Shown here one piece after another: positions 25,606 through 33,597 of a stretch of 43,002 bases of DNA; positions within the stretch are counted from its first letter, which is position 1; every line of letters begins with the position of its first letter. The DNA is from an uncultured Bacteroidia bacterium. Lineage in GTDB: Bacteria; Bacteroidota; Bacteroidia; Bacteroidales; Prolixibacteraceae. Below the pieces are notes generated by a model. It was given only the letters and a program-made list of their open reading frames with translations. It searched no databases and had not been told where the DNA came from. Both the position numbers and the translations under genes were made by a program. Where the stretch lies: assembly GCA_903834845.1 (NCBI GenBank), contig CAILKW010000248.1:1-43002 (forward strand), written 5' to 3'.

Positions 25606-27555
25606 ATGATCAGAAAAATTGCAATTCATTCTATTATCCTTTTGGTGACGCTCTGTACAGTAAAATTGCAGGCCGTAAATCTTGTAGAACCAATTCCAAG
25701 AAACCAAATTACTGACTCACTCAAATGGAGTGTTGATTTTATGAATAAATTGCTCTATTCGGGTGGTGAATGGTATCTTACCGATAATGCTTTCAAAAAA
25801 CCAATTCAAGGGGTATTAAACTATGCAGAAAACGAACCTTTGGATACTTCGGTTATTGATATAAGGCGTTTTTTAAATAATAAAAGAGCGGTTTATTTGA
25901 TTGACAGACGGCCACAGGATATACGCGATGGTAAACAAATTCAAGGCTATATTACTGATGAAGAGATCGGGAGAGAAGTTGAAATCATCAAAACCAATGT
26001 GCTTGATAGTCTAAATATCAGCAGTATAATTGTTCCAGAGGCATATTTAGAGGATGAACTCTCGAAGGCTTCCTACATTCCTGACGGAGATCCTAAAGTT
26101 TTATTGGGAAGAAAAATGAAAGATTTACCATCAGCATTTGTCAGTAATCTGAATAACCTGATTACAGCGCGACAATTCCCCGCTGATATGAAAGGCGAAG
26201 CAATAGACTCTGTCCGGTATCAACTTTTTGATTCATACAGAAAAGCATATAACGACTCAGTATTAAACAGTTGGCGTGAAAGAATAATTTTCTCTTTTCG
26301 AAGTAAATACATTGCCGAGCAATGCGATTTAAAAATCAATGCTTATAAAAAAACAGTCGCTGAACAAAATTTTAAAATCGTTAGCGCATATAACGATAAG
26401 TCGGTCAGTATTATAAATGATTCTCTGAAAATAGCACTACAATACCTCACAACCCATGCTGAGGCCGATTCAGCTTTGATAAGACTTGCCAACTTAAAAG
26501 GTGAAAAAACGGAATTTTGGACAGCTAATCGTGACATGAAACCAATCCGAATGTTCCTTAAAAATGCTCAGAACGATTCATTAAGTGTGGTACTTGTCAA
26601 CAACGGAAAAGGAGAATTGAAATTAGAAATTGATGATGGCATTAAACTGACACGATTTGGCGAATCACAAAACCGAAGTATTACGTTTAAGGAAAAGGCT
26701 CTTGATAAGAAATTACAGCGTGTTAAACTGAATAAAATTGTTATGCCATCATGGAATCTTATCGGAAACGGAACAATTGGTTTTACTCAGACCTCTTTGT
26801 CGAATTGGGCGAAAGGTGGCGAAAGTGCAATGGCCTTGCTTGTAATGAGTAAGTACAACGCAAACTATTCAAAGGATATGGTTAAATGGGAAAATAGCGC
26901 TGAAATCAGGTATGGCATTAGTCAGACAAAAACCAGAGGTTTAGAAAAAAATGATGACAAATTTGAGCTACAAAGCCGTTTCGGTTATTCTGCTTTCAAA
27001 AAGTGGTATTATTCGGCTGAGACTAACTTCAGAACCCAAATTGCCAGAGGGTATAAATTTCCCGAAAAAGAGAATCCAATTTCAGCTTTTATGTCTCCCG
27101 GCTATCTTACAGTGTCTTTTGGTCTCGACTACAAACCCAACAAAAACTTTTCATTATTCCTTTCTCCGTTAACATCAAAGACCACATATATCACAGATAC
27201 AGCACTGATTGCGCCTTCGAAATATGGTTTAGAACCGGGAACAAAAAAGTTTTGGGAACCGGGTATCATTGCAAAAGTAACATGGCATCGGGTTCTTGCA
27301 GAGAATATCACCTACGATACCAAGGGTGAGTTTTTCAATAATTACAAATATACTTTTCAGAAATTTGCATTTGAGTGGGAGCAAGTACTTATCATGCAAG
27401 TCAATCGTTCAATCAATGCAAGAATTATGACACAGCTTGTTTACGATTACAACACCAAATTTCCGATCCTTGATATTAATGGTAAAGAGATTGGCAGAGA
27501 ACCAAAACTGCAATTCAAAGAGCTGTTTACAATCGGGTTCACATACAAATTCTAA
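25606..27555 (+). CDS. DUF3078 outer-membrane-type protein with long N-terminal extension
   Basis: Secreted protein of 649 residues from the ATG at 25606; a TTG two codons upstream is unlikely. It has a signal peptide (about 1-22). The C-terminal part (about 375-649) shows the DUF3078 pattern: WNLIGNGTIGFTQTSLSNWAKGGES, then alternating strands and a final aromatic residue (TIGFTYKF), as expected of a beta-barrel. Residues of about 25-370 are a charged, mainly helical-looking region with no family I recognise (for example DSVRYQLFDSYRKAYNDSVLNSWRER). Function is unknown; an outer-membrane structural or transport role is inferred. It converges on the prenyltransferase gene with only nine bases between the stop codons. 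Confidence 0.8.
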   Translation: MIRKIAIHSIILLVTLCTVKLQAVNLVEPIPRNQITDSLKWSVDFMNKLLYSGGEWYLTDNAFKKPIQGVLNYAENEPLDTSVIDIRRFLNNKRAVYLIDRRPQDIRDGKQIQGYITDEEIGREVEIIKTNVLDSLNISSIIVPEAYLEDELSKASYIPDGDPKVLLGRKMKDLPSAFVSNLNNLITARQFPADMKGEAIDSVRYQLFDSYRKAYNDSVLNSWRERIIFSFRSKYIAEQCDLKINAYKKTVAEQNFKIVSAYNDKSVSIINDSLKIALQYLTTHAEADSALIRLANLKGEKTEFWTANRDMKPIRMFLKNAQNDSLSVVLVNNGKGELKLEIDDGIKLTRFGESQNRSITFKEKALDKKLQRVKLNKIVMPSWNLIGNGTIGFTQTSLSNWAKGGESAMALLVMSKYNANYSKDMVKWENSAEIRYGISQTKTRGLEKNDDKFELQSRFGYSAFKKWYYSAETNFRTQIARGYKFPEKENPISAFMSPGYLTVSFGLDYKPNKNFSLFLSPLTSKTTYITDTALIAPSKYGLEPGTKKFWEPGIIAKVTWHRVLAENITYDTKGEFFNNYKYTFQKFAFEWEQVLIMQVNRSINARIMTQLVYDYNTKFPILDINGKEIGREPKLQFKELFTIGFTYKF

Positions 27556-27564
27556 AACCACAAA

Positions 27565-28425
27565 CTAAAAATATATTGATGCAATTACAAATATGGCAAA
27601 AATAACGCTTGCAATCCCGTTGGTTGTTCCGAAAGCCAGATTTACACGACTCAAGTCCTTCGGACTAATTATCGCATGCTGGTAAACGAGAAGACCTATA
27701 AAAAAGGCTGCACCAATCCAGTATATCAACCCCGAATTAAGGGCTATTCCTGCCAAAACAACAAATGTTGCCGCAAAAAGATGTACCAATACTGATAATT
27801 GGAGTGCTCTTTTGATCCCACACATTGCCGGAATACTGTTTAATTTCCAGGCTCTGTCGAAATCAATATCCTGACAGGCATATATAATATCGAAACCACT
27901 TACCCAGAAAAAAACTACACTCGAAAAAAGCAGCGGAGCGATGGCAAATTGTCCGCATACAGCAAGATAGGCTCCAATGGGAGCCAAAGCTAAACCTGTA
28001 CTGAGAATAAAATGACAAAGTGGTGTGATTCTTTTTGTGAAACTATATCCAAGTATTACGAACAAGGCAACTGGAGAAAGATAGAAACAAATGGGGTTGA
28101 TCAGCCAACTTGTCAATACAAAAAGGATAGAATTTAAGATCACGAATATCAGAGCTTTTGTAGGTGTGACTACCCCTGCCGGTATCTCACGCATTGCAGT
28201 CCGTGGGTTTGCCAAATCGAAACTTCTGTCGAGGTAACGATTAAATCCCATAGCGGCATTTCTCGCAAATACCATACAACCAATTACTTTGATAAGTAAG
28301 AGGAGTGTAAATTCGCCCGAATCATGTCCGATAGCCAGGAAAAATCCAATTAATGCAAATGGCAGCGCGAACAAGGTATGTTCAAATTTGACGAGGCGGG
28401 AATAATCACGTAGTGTGTTCTTCAT
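27565..28425 (-). CDS. UbiA-family prenyltransferase (menaquinone-type, MqnP-like)
   Basis: Integral membrane prenyltransferase of 286 residues with about eight hydrophobic helices. The first Asp-rich motif is NRYLDRSFD (Asn62 to Asp70), the second is the D-x-x-Y-x-x-x-D-x-D-F-D stretch at 179-190; both bind magnesium-prenyl diphosphate in this family. The NAAMGFNR version of motif one is what I recall from UbiA proteins in bacteria that make menaquinone by the futalosine route (MqnP), so prenylation of a naphthoate-type ring is more likely than ubiquinone synthesis; this is inference. It is divergent from the SRPBCC gene, with a promoter candidate of its own in the gap. Confidence 0.85.
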   Translation of the reverse strand: MKNTLRDYSRLVKFEHTLFALPFALIGFFLAIGHDSGEFTLLLLIKVIGCMVFARNAAMGFNRYLDRSFDLANPRTAMREIPAGVVTPTKALIFVILNSILFVLTSWLINPICFYLSPVALFVILGYSFTKRITPLCHFILSTGLALAPIGAYLAVCGQFAIAPLLFSSVVFFWVSGFDIIYACQDIDFDRAWKLNSIPAMCGIKRALQLSVLVHLFAATFVVLAGIALNSGLIYWIGAAFFIGLLVYQHAIISPKDLSRVNLAFGTTNGIASVIFAIFVIASIYF

Positions 28426-28448
28426 TATTGCATGTTTGTTTCTGCCGG

Positions 28449-28456
28449 CAAAAATA
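28449..28456 (-). promoter_or_regulatory. Candidate -7 box (TATTTTTG) for the prenyltransferase gene
   Basis: A perfect TAnnTTTG on the minus strand, 23 bases before the prenyltransferase ATG. It would put transcription start very close to the coding region, leaving a short leader. No clear -33 box is seen. Confidence 0.4.
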
Positions 28457-28506
28457 GTAAAAACATCTTTTTATTAATTTTTTTCATCACAAAACCAAAT
28501 TTTATC

Positions 28507-28514
28507 TATTTTTG
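28507..28514 (+). promoter_or_regulatory. Candidate -7 box (TATTTTTG) for the SRPBCC gene
   Basis: A perfect TAnnTTTG 23 bases before the ATG at 28538, in the divergent gap with the prenyltransferase gene. The mirror-image arrangement of two identical boxes supports both as real promoter elements. Confidence 0.5.
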
Positions 28515-28537
28515 AACCAAATGAATAATACTTTACG

Positions 28538-28912
28538 ATGAAAGAGTTTAAGAAATACTTTAAGTTGGACGCTTCACCTGCCGATTTATACAATGCTCTC
28601 ACAAATCCGGTTATGATCGAAGTCTGGACCGGTGAACCAGCAATTATGAGTACTGAGCCGGGAAGTGAATTCTCGTTATGGGAAGGTGAAATTGTTGGTA
28701 TAAATATTGATTTTGAACCTGATAGGAAAATTGTGCAATGCTGGCATTTTGGAGAGGAGGCCGACTCAATAGTCACTATTAAACTACATCCTGATAAGAA
28801 AGGAACCAATATCGAAATTCACCAAACCAATATTCCTGATGAAGCTTATGAAAATATATCAGATGGCTGGGAATCAGACTATATTGGTGGTCTGAAAGAA
28901 TTGTTTGACTAA
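28538..28912 (+). CDS. SRPBCC (AHSA1-type) small ligand-binding-fold protein
   Basis: Small cytoplasmic protein of 124 residues. The layout matches the START/AHSA1 superfamily: an opening helix with SPADLYNALTNPVMIEVWTG, a Trp-containing strand (SLWEGEIVGINIDF), KIVQCWHFG, a SIVTIKL strand and a C-terminal helix (ISDGWESDYIGGLKELF). Members bind hydrophobic ligands or act as Hsp90 co-chaperone-like proteins, but this subfamily has no defined substrate. It stands alone on the plus strand with its own promoter candidate and ends just before a block of short palindromic repeats. Confidence 0.88.
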   Translation: MKEFKKYFKLDASPADLYNALTNPVMIEVWTGEPAIMSTEPGSEFSLWEGEIVGINIDFEPDRKIVQCWHFGEEADSIVTIKLHPDKKGTNIEIHQTNIPDEAYENISDGWESDYIGGLKELFD

Positions 28913-28934
28913 AACCAGTAGATTTTTGCCACTT

Positions 28935-29035
28935 TTTCAACCACTTAATTTCAACCGGTTCTTTCAACCGCTTCGAGGGTTTTCAACCACTCGAAGGGTT
29001 GGTTGGGGTTTTCAACCGCTCGAAGGGTTGGGGTT
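28935..29035. repeat. Cluster of five TTTCAACC-type short repeats
   Basis: TTTCAACC starts at 28935, 28949, 28962, 28981 and 29010. The last three continue into CGCTTCGAGGGT, CACTCGAAGGGTTGG and CGCTCGAAGGGTTGG, so CAACC and GGTTG form small imperfect hairpins. The cluster fills the space between the convergent SRPBCC and macrodomain genes and overlaps the macrodomain stop codon. It resembles the REP-like intergenic palindromes seen in Bacteroidota genomes and may act as a two-way terminator. Confidence 0.75.
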
Positions 29036-30032
29036 AAAGATTTAATCGCATCTTAAAGTCATCCATTACGAATCCTGCTCCTATATCGGCAACCACCGAA
29101 CCAATATTAATAAAACCCATTTTTTCGTAGGCTTTTATGCTGTTGGTATTGTTTATATTTACAGTTAACGTAACCGCAGTGGCTTCAAGATCTTTTGCTC
29201 TGTTGAGAATGAAACCCATTCCTTCTTTTCCTAATCCGATTCCTCTCTTTTCCCCAATAATATAAAATTTGCTGAGAAACAATTCATTACCGATAAGTTT
29301 AACAGCAATATATCCTGATGGCTCTGAAAGGTGATGAATTATGTAATATTCGTAGCTCTCGCTTTTTATTTGTCGTGAAATTGCCTCAGTTGATTGAAAT
29401 GAAGAAACCATATAATTAACCTGTTCCTGTCCAATAATAGGTGCATAATGCTCGTTCCAAATGGTGTAAGCAAGATTGGCGACTATTTGAATTTGCTGTT
29501 GCGATTGTACGCTACTTATTGTTATTTTATTGAAATTCAAATTATTATAAATATTGAAATTCTCTTCATCAAAGCAACAGAATAATACTTTATCTATTTC
29601 AGGATGAAAAGTCAAATAGTCTTGAACGGTTTCAATTGCAATTGAGGCGGCTTCCTGCTTGGGAAATCCATAAATTCCAGTGCTTATGTTTGGGAAGGCA
29701 ATTGTTTTGATCTTGTTTTCGGAAGCTATTGTTAGACTTTGCCTGTAACAAGAGGCAAGAAGTTCTTTTTCGTGGTACTTCCCGCCATTCCAGACAGGCC
29801 CTACTGTGTGGATAACAAACTTTGCAGGCAACCTGAATCCGGATGTAATTTTAGCCTCTCCTGTATTGCATCCGTTAAGCAACATACATGATTTCAGCAG
29901 TTCCGCTCCCGCAGCCCGGTGAATAGCTCCGTCAACGCCACCGCCTCCCATTAGCGAACGATTGGCCGCATTCACTACGGCATCAATACTCAGTCGGGTA
30001 ATATCACCTCTGATGATTTCAATTCTTTCCAT
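29034..30032 (-). CDS. Macrodomain-GNAT acetyltransferase fusion
   Basis: Two-domain protein of 332 residues from the ATG at 30032 (MERIEIIRGDIT, the usual macrodomain opening). A TTG 13 codons upstream would start inside the repeat block and is rejected. Residues of about 1-165 are a macrodomain with AANRSLMGGGGVDGAIHRAAG and the phosphate loop STGIYGFP, placing it near the YmdB-like O-acetyl-ADP-ribose deacetylases. Residues of about 168-332 are a GNAT acetyltransferase with the acetyl-CoA loop RGIGLGKEG and a SIKAYEKMGF closing motif. Fusion suggests coupling of ADP-ribose-linked acetyl chemistry with acetyl transfer, but the substrate is unknown. The gene is bounded by short repeats on both sides. 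Confidence 0.9.
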   Translation of the reverse strand: MERIEIIRGDITRLSIDAVVNAANRSLMGGGGVDGAIHRAAGAELLKSCMLLNGCNTGEAKITSGFRLPAKFVIHTVGPVWNGGKYHEKELLASCYRQSLTIASENKIKTIAFPNISTGIYGFPKQEAASIAIETVQDYLTFHPEIDKVLFCCFDEENFNIYNNLNFNKITISSVQSQQQIQIVANLAYTIWNEHYAPIIGQEQVNYMVSSFQSTEAISRQIKSESYEYYIIHHLSEPSGYIAVKLIGNELFLSKFYIIGEKRGIGLGKEGMGFILNRAKDLEATAVTLTVNINNTNSIKAYEKMGFINIGSVVADIGAGFVMDDFKMRLNL

Positions 30033-30069
30033 ATCAGCACATACTTTATTTAATACTATTACAACATTC

Positions 30070-30136
30070 AAACCCTCAAGGGTTTAAAAACCTTGAGGGT
30101 TTTAAACAAGGAGGGTTTTAAAAACCTTGAGGGTTT
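30070..30136. repeat. CCTTGAGGGTTT palindromic repeat block
   Basis: AAACCCTCAAGG (30070-30081) and CCTTGAGGGTTT (30091-30102) form a perfect 12-base stem with a 9-base loop. A second direct copy of CCTTGAGGGTTT lies at 30125-30136, with a degenerate copy (GGAGGGTTTT) at 30110-30119 between them. The block separates the macrodomain gene from the upstream histidine kinase gene and extends into the kinase reading frame, supplying its last codons and stop. It may act as a terminator between the two co-oriented genes. Confidence 0.85.
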
Positions 30137-32175
30137 AACAAAGGTAAAGAAAAACAAAATGTACTTCCCCTCCCCTCTTCGCTTTCAACCCATAGTTTTC
30201 CTCCATGTCTTTCGATAAAATCTCTGCAGATTATCAAACCTAAACCAGTACCTGACTCGCCCTCTGTACCTCTACGGCTAATATTTGCATCAAGTTGATA
30301 AAGATGGTCAATAATTTTCATATTCATTCCTATACCTGTGTCACTTACAGATATTACGACTAATTTGTCGGAAACAGATTTTGCCGACACAATAATGTTT
30401 CCACCTCTGTGAGTAAACTTTAATGCATTGAAAACTAAATTGTGTATTATGCTTTCTAACATTTTAGCATCAGCAATTACCACCAAATCCTCCGGAACAT
30501 CGAGGCAAATCTCAATCATTTTCCTGTTTGCAGTATCTTGAACCAATGATATAATTTCGCCAATCGTAACCGAGAGCAAAAACGATCTGGGTTCATATTT
30601 AATAACTCCTTGCTGCATAAGGGACCATTCAAGCAGATTTTCAACAAGATTAAATAGTTTATTAGCTGACCGCCTCATATTTACAGCAATCTTCTGAATT
30701 TTTTCTAAAGGTAAAGATAGTAGTTTCTCTTCTGCCATCGGAGAAAATCCAACAAGTGTTTGGAATGGGCTGCGCAAGTCGTGCGCAATGATGGAAAAAA
30801 ATTTGTCTTTTTGGATATTAAGCTTGTGAAGCTCTTCATTTTTGAGTTTAATTTCAGAATCAGATTGCTTACGTGCAGTAATGTCATTTGAAACCGACAA
30901 AATACCAAGTCTTCCATCAGGAAGAGTAATGGCAACCTCCTTCAATAAAAAAACACCTAATGTTCCGTCCTTTCTGATATTTACTACTTCTTCTTCAATA
31001 ACTTCACCGGTAAGTATCCGATTGATATTTTCGGAAACCATATAGGCTTTTTCCGGTGGCAACATTATTCTTACGTCACTTCCTATCAGTTCCGAAAGCG
31101 GATAAAGTGTTGTTTTTGTATTTACATCATTTGCATCGAGAATTATTCCGTTTTCATCCAAAACCATAATGCCCGATGGTGAATTTTTAAATAGTTTTCT
31201 GTATCGGAGTTCACTTTCTTTCTGTGCCTCTTCAGACTGTTTTCGCTGGGTAATGTTCAACACAAGCCCTGTAATTTTGAGAGGTTTTCCATCCAAATCT
31301 CTTTTAACAATTGCACCAATATCATTGAAATATATATAGTCACCTGATTTATTTAAAATCCGGTATTCAACATCATATTTGTCTAATACACCGGCAAAGT
31401 GTCCCCGCATTGAATTCATCGCCTTTTCACGGTCATCAGGATGAACCAAATCCATAAAATCTTTATAATGACTAAACTTTTCGGGAAGATAACCAAGCAT
31501 TTCAACTTTCTTTTTGTCGAAAGTAATATTTCCGGTAGGGATATCCATTTCCCACCAGGCCATATTTGCCGCTTGCAAAGCAAACTCCAGACGTGAATTA
31601 TTTTGTTGAAGTCGATCCTCTGCTCTTTTGCGATCTGTAATATCGGTTACTGTTAACAGGCATTGGTCGCTGTTTTCGGTAACAATACCGGTAATGTGAA
31701 CATAAACTGGTTTGTCACCATTCGACAACAGGGTCACCTCACAAGTTTCTTTAGTCTTGCTTCGAAATACTTTACTCAGAAATACATCATAGACAGACCT
31801 TGTTTCATCAGAAACAAAAAAACTAAACTGTCTCTTTGTCAAATACAACCTGTCATTACGCAGTAAATTTGCCCCGTATATATTTAGTTCAACAATTTTA
31901 CCTTCCTTTGAGAGAGTAAAATAACCCGTTGGGGCAAAATCGAACAAGTCAGAGTATTTTCTACAGGCAATTACTGTCTTTTCTTTTTCGCGTAGGAGTT
32001 CTTCATTTTGCAATTCCAACTCTATCCGGTGTACCTCCAGTTCAAAAACGAGCCTCTTCATTTCGGATTCCGAAAGTTGTGAATCTGTTTCCGTGCCTTT
32101 CTTTAGAAATAATTCTTCGGCCTTTTCGCGAAGAGTTTTAGTATTTTCAAAAATTGCCTCCCCCCCTTCTATCAT
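30118..32175 (-). CDS. Soluble three-PAS sensor histidine kinase
   Basis: Sensor kinase of 685 residues without signal peptide or membrane helices. An N-terminal helical, coiled-coil-like segment (about 10-70) is followed by three PAS domains (about 70-182, 195-311 and 322-436, each ending in a DIT-x-RK type linker). The HisKA domain has His465 (SIIAHDLRSP) and the ATPase domain has HNLVFNALKFT near 578, DTGIGM at 612-617 and SGTGLGL near 641. No receiver or DNA-binding domain is attached, so it must signal to another protein; the nearby receiver-kinases are candidates. The last five residues (NPQGF) and the stop are encoded by the short repeat block. A run of seven G bases lies in codons 3-6. 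Confidence 0.93.
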   Translation of the reverse strand: MIEGGEAIFENTKTLREKAEELFLKKGTETDSQLSESEMKRLVFELEVHRIELELQNEELLREKEKTVIACRKYSDLFDFAPTGYFTLSKEGKIVELNIYGANLLRNDRLYLTKRQFSFFVSDETRSVYDVFLSKVFRSKTKETCEVTLLSNGDKPVYVHITGIVTENSDQCLLTVTDITDRKRAEDRLQQNNSRLEFALQAANMAWWEMDIPTGNITFDKKKVEMLGYLPEKFSHYKDFMDLVHPDDREKAMNSMRGHFAGVLDKYDVEYRILNKSGDYIYFNDIGAIVKRDLDGKPLKITGLVLNITQRKQSEEAQKESELRYRKLFKNSPSGIMVLDENGIILDANDVNTKTTLYPLSELIGSDVRIMLPPEKAYMVSENINRILTGEVIEEEVVNIRKDGTLGVFLLKEVAITLPDGRLGILSVSNDITARKQSDSEIKLKNEELHKLNIQKDKFFSIIAHDLRSPFQTLVGFSPMAEEKLLSLPLEKIQKIAVNMRRSANKLFNLVENLLEWSLMQQGVIKYEPRSFLLSVTIGEIISLVQDTANRKMIEICLDVPEDLVVIADAKMLESIIHNLVFNALKFTHRGGNIIVSAKSVSDKLVVISVSDTGIGMNMKIIDHLYQLDANISRRGTEGESGTGLGLIICRDFIERHGGKLWVESEEGRGSTFCFSLPLLNPQGF

Positions 32176-32316
32176 ATTACTATATGTTAATATGTTTCTT
32201 TCTATTCACCGACAAAGGTACACCTATACTTTTTGTTTCCACTAAAAAAAGTTTCTTAAAAAAACTATTTAATCAATCAATATCCGCATCATTGTGGCAG
32301 GCATCAGCTCCGGATC

Positions 32317-32481
32317 TTACTTATAAAATTCATTACCAAATTTATTAACGAACTTACCCATAATCTTTACTGACATATTGTAATCTTCGGCAGTTAATAT
32401 TTTAAGATTCTTACTTTAGATATTATTCAAATTTTCAGCTCATTCAATCAAAATAGTTCTTTTATTTGCTGTTATTTCACA
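32317..32481 (-). pseudogene. In-frame ruin of a C-terminal receiver domain
   Basis: After the stop of the upstream receiver-kinase the same frame continues, with stops at 32437-32439 and 32416-32418, into KNLKILTAEDYNMSVKIMG. This matches the start of the second receiver domain of the paralogous 521-residue kinase (GLKILIAEDDYGSAKLIEY), including the acidic pocket. The frame ends at 32317-32319, and the rest of the domain (phospho-Asp, Lys) is gone. Bases 32176-32316 show no further recognisable gene. It therefore appears that this paralogue once carried a C-terminal receiver that was lost by nonsense mutations and deletion. Confidence 0.7.
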
Positions 32482-33597
32482 TTATTCAATTTTATTTGGA
32501 ATGGAAAAACTAAATGTGCTACCCTTACCTTCTTCGCTCTCAATCCATAGTTTACCGCCATGCCTTTCGATAAAATCCTTGCATAAATGTAATCCCAATC
32601 CTGAACTGGGTTCCTCTGCAGTACCTCTTCTGTTGGTTTTTGTATCGAGCCTGAATAAGTCACACAGCATAGCAGGACTCATACCGATACCCGAGTCTTT
32701 TACAGATATTTCGACACTTTGGTTTAAGGTTACTTTAGCCGAAATTTTCACTTTCCCTCCTTTATTTGTAAATTTCACAGCATTTGAAAGAAGATTTCGA
32801 ATTATTGTTTGTAACATGTTATTGTCGGCAAAAACATTTATATCTTCCGGTATTTCAGAAACTAAAGCTATACCCTTGGTTTTGGCGGAATCCTTTATCA
32901 TTGACAAGCTGTCGTCAACCATTTGCCTAAGTTCAATTACTTCGGGATCAAAAGGCATTTTTCCATTTTGCATTCTGGCCCATAAAAGCAGGTTTTCGAG
33001 CAAACGAAAAAGGTTAGTGGCTGATATACGCATGTTTAACGCAATTTGTTGAATCTCGTCCAAAGTCAGATTTGGCAGGTCTTCAACCATTATTTGTGTC
33101 AGGCCCAGAAAGCCATTAAACGGGCTGCGCAAGTCGTGTGCAATGATAGAAAAAAATTTATCTTTGGTGGCATTAAGCTCAATAAGTTCCTTGCTTTGCC
33201 GGTAAATTTTCAGATGAGTGGCTACCCGTGCTTTTACCTCTTCGGTTTGGAAGGGCTTGGTTATATAGTCAACACTTCCGGCTGCCAACCCTTTAACTAT
33301 ATTATTAGTATCGTTTAAGGCACTGATAAATATAACTGGTATATCTCTTAAATATTGGTTTTCTTTCAACCGGCGGCACACTTCATAGCCATCCATTTCG
33401 GGCATCATAATATCAAGAAGAATCAGATCGGGTTTCTCCCTTTCAGCTGCCTGTAATGCTAACATGCCATCGGGAACAGGGCGCACTTTATATCCTTCAC
33501 TTTTGAGAATTTCGCTTAAAATCACAAGATTTAACGGTATATCGTCAACTACAAGAATGTCAGGGATTTTTTGATCTGAAACAGTGTCATTTTTCAT
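32482..33597 (-). CDS. Receiver-histidine kinase (REC-HisKA-HATPase), truncated paralogue
   Basis: Soluble protein of 371 residues. It has an N-terminal receiver (acidic pair Asp18-Asp19, phospho-Asp62 in LLDIMMPEMDG, Lys114 in TKPF), a HisKA domain with His154 (SIIAHDLRSP), and an ATPase domain (NLLSNAVKFT near 268, DSGIGM at 301-306, SSGLGL near 331). It starts within the stop of the giant hybrid kinase (4-base ATGA overlap), so translation is probably coupled and the giant kinase is its likely phosphoryl source. It closely resembles the 521-residue kinase but lacks that protein's terminal receiver, of which ruins lie downstream. Confidence 0.93.
   Translation of the reverse strand: MKNDTVSDQKIPDILVVDDIPLNLVILSEILKSEGYKVRPVPDGMLALQAAEREKPDLILLDIMMPEMDGYEVCRRLKENQYLRDIPVIFISALNDTNNIVKGLAAGSVDYITKPFQTEEVKARVATHLKIYRQSKELIELNATKDKFFSIIAHDLRSPFNGFLGLTQIMVEDLPNLTLDEIQQIALNMRISATNLFRLLENLLLWARMQNGKMPFDPEVIELRQMVDDSLSMIKDSAKTKGIALVSEIPEDINVFADNNMLQTIIRNLLSNAVKFTNKGGKVKISAKVTLNQSVEISVKDSGIGMSPAMLCDLFRLDTKTNRRGTAEEPSSGLGLHLCKDFIERHGGKLWIESEEGKGSTFSFSIPNKIE

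Noticed and set aside
28474-28809. Minus-strand frame of 111 codons
   Set aside because: Antisense to the well-supported SRPBCC gene and overlapping its promoter candidate.
28935-29035. CRISPR-like array of short repeats
   Set aside because: Repeat units are only 8-22 bases, unevenly spaced, partly palindromic and without spacers of constant length; no cas genes are nearby.
32501-33052. Open frame of 183 codons on the plus strand
   Set aside because: Antisense to the HisKA/ATPase part of the 371-residue kinase; a similar antisense frame occurs at the same place in the paralogue (41822-42232), so it is a by-product of the conserved coding sequence.
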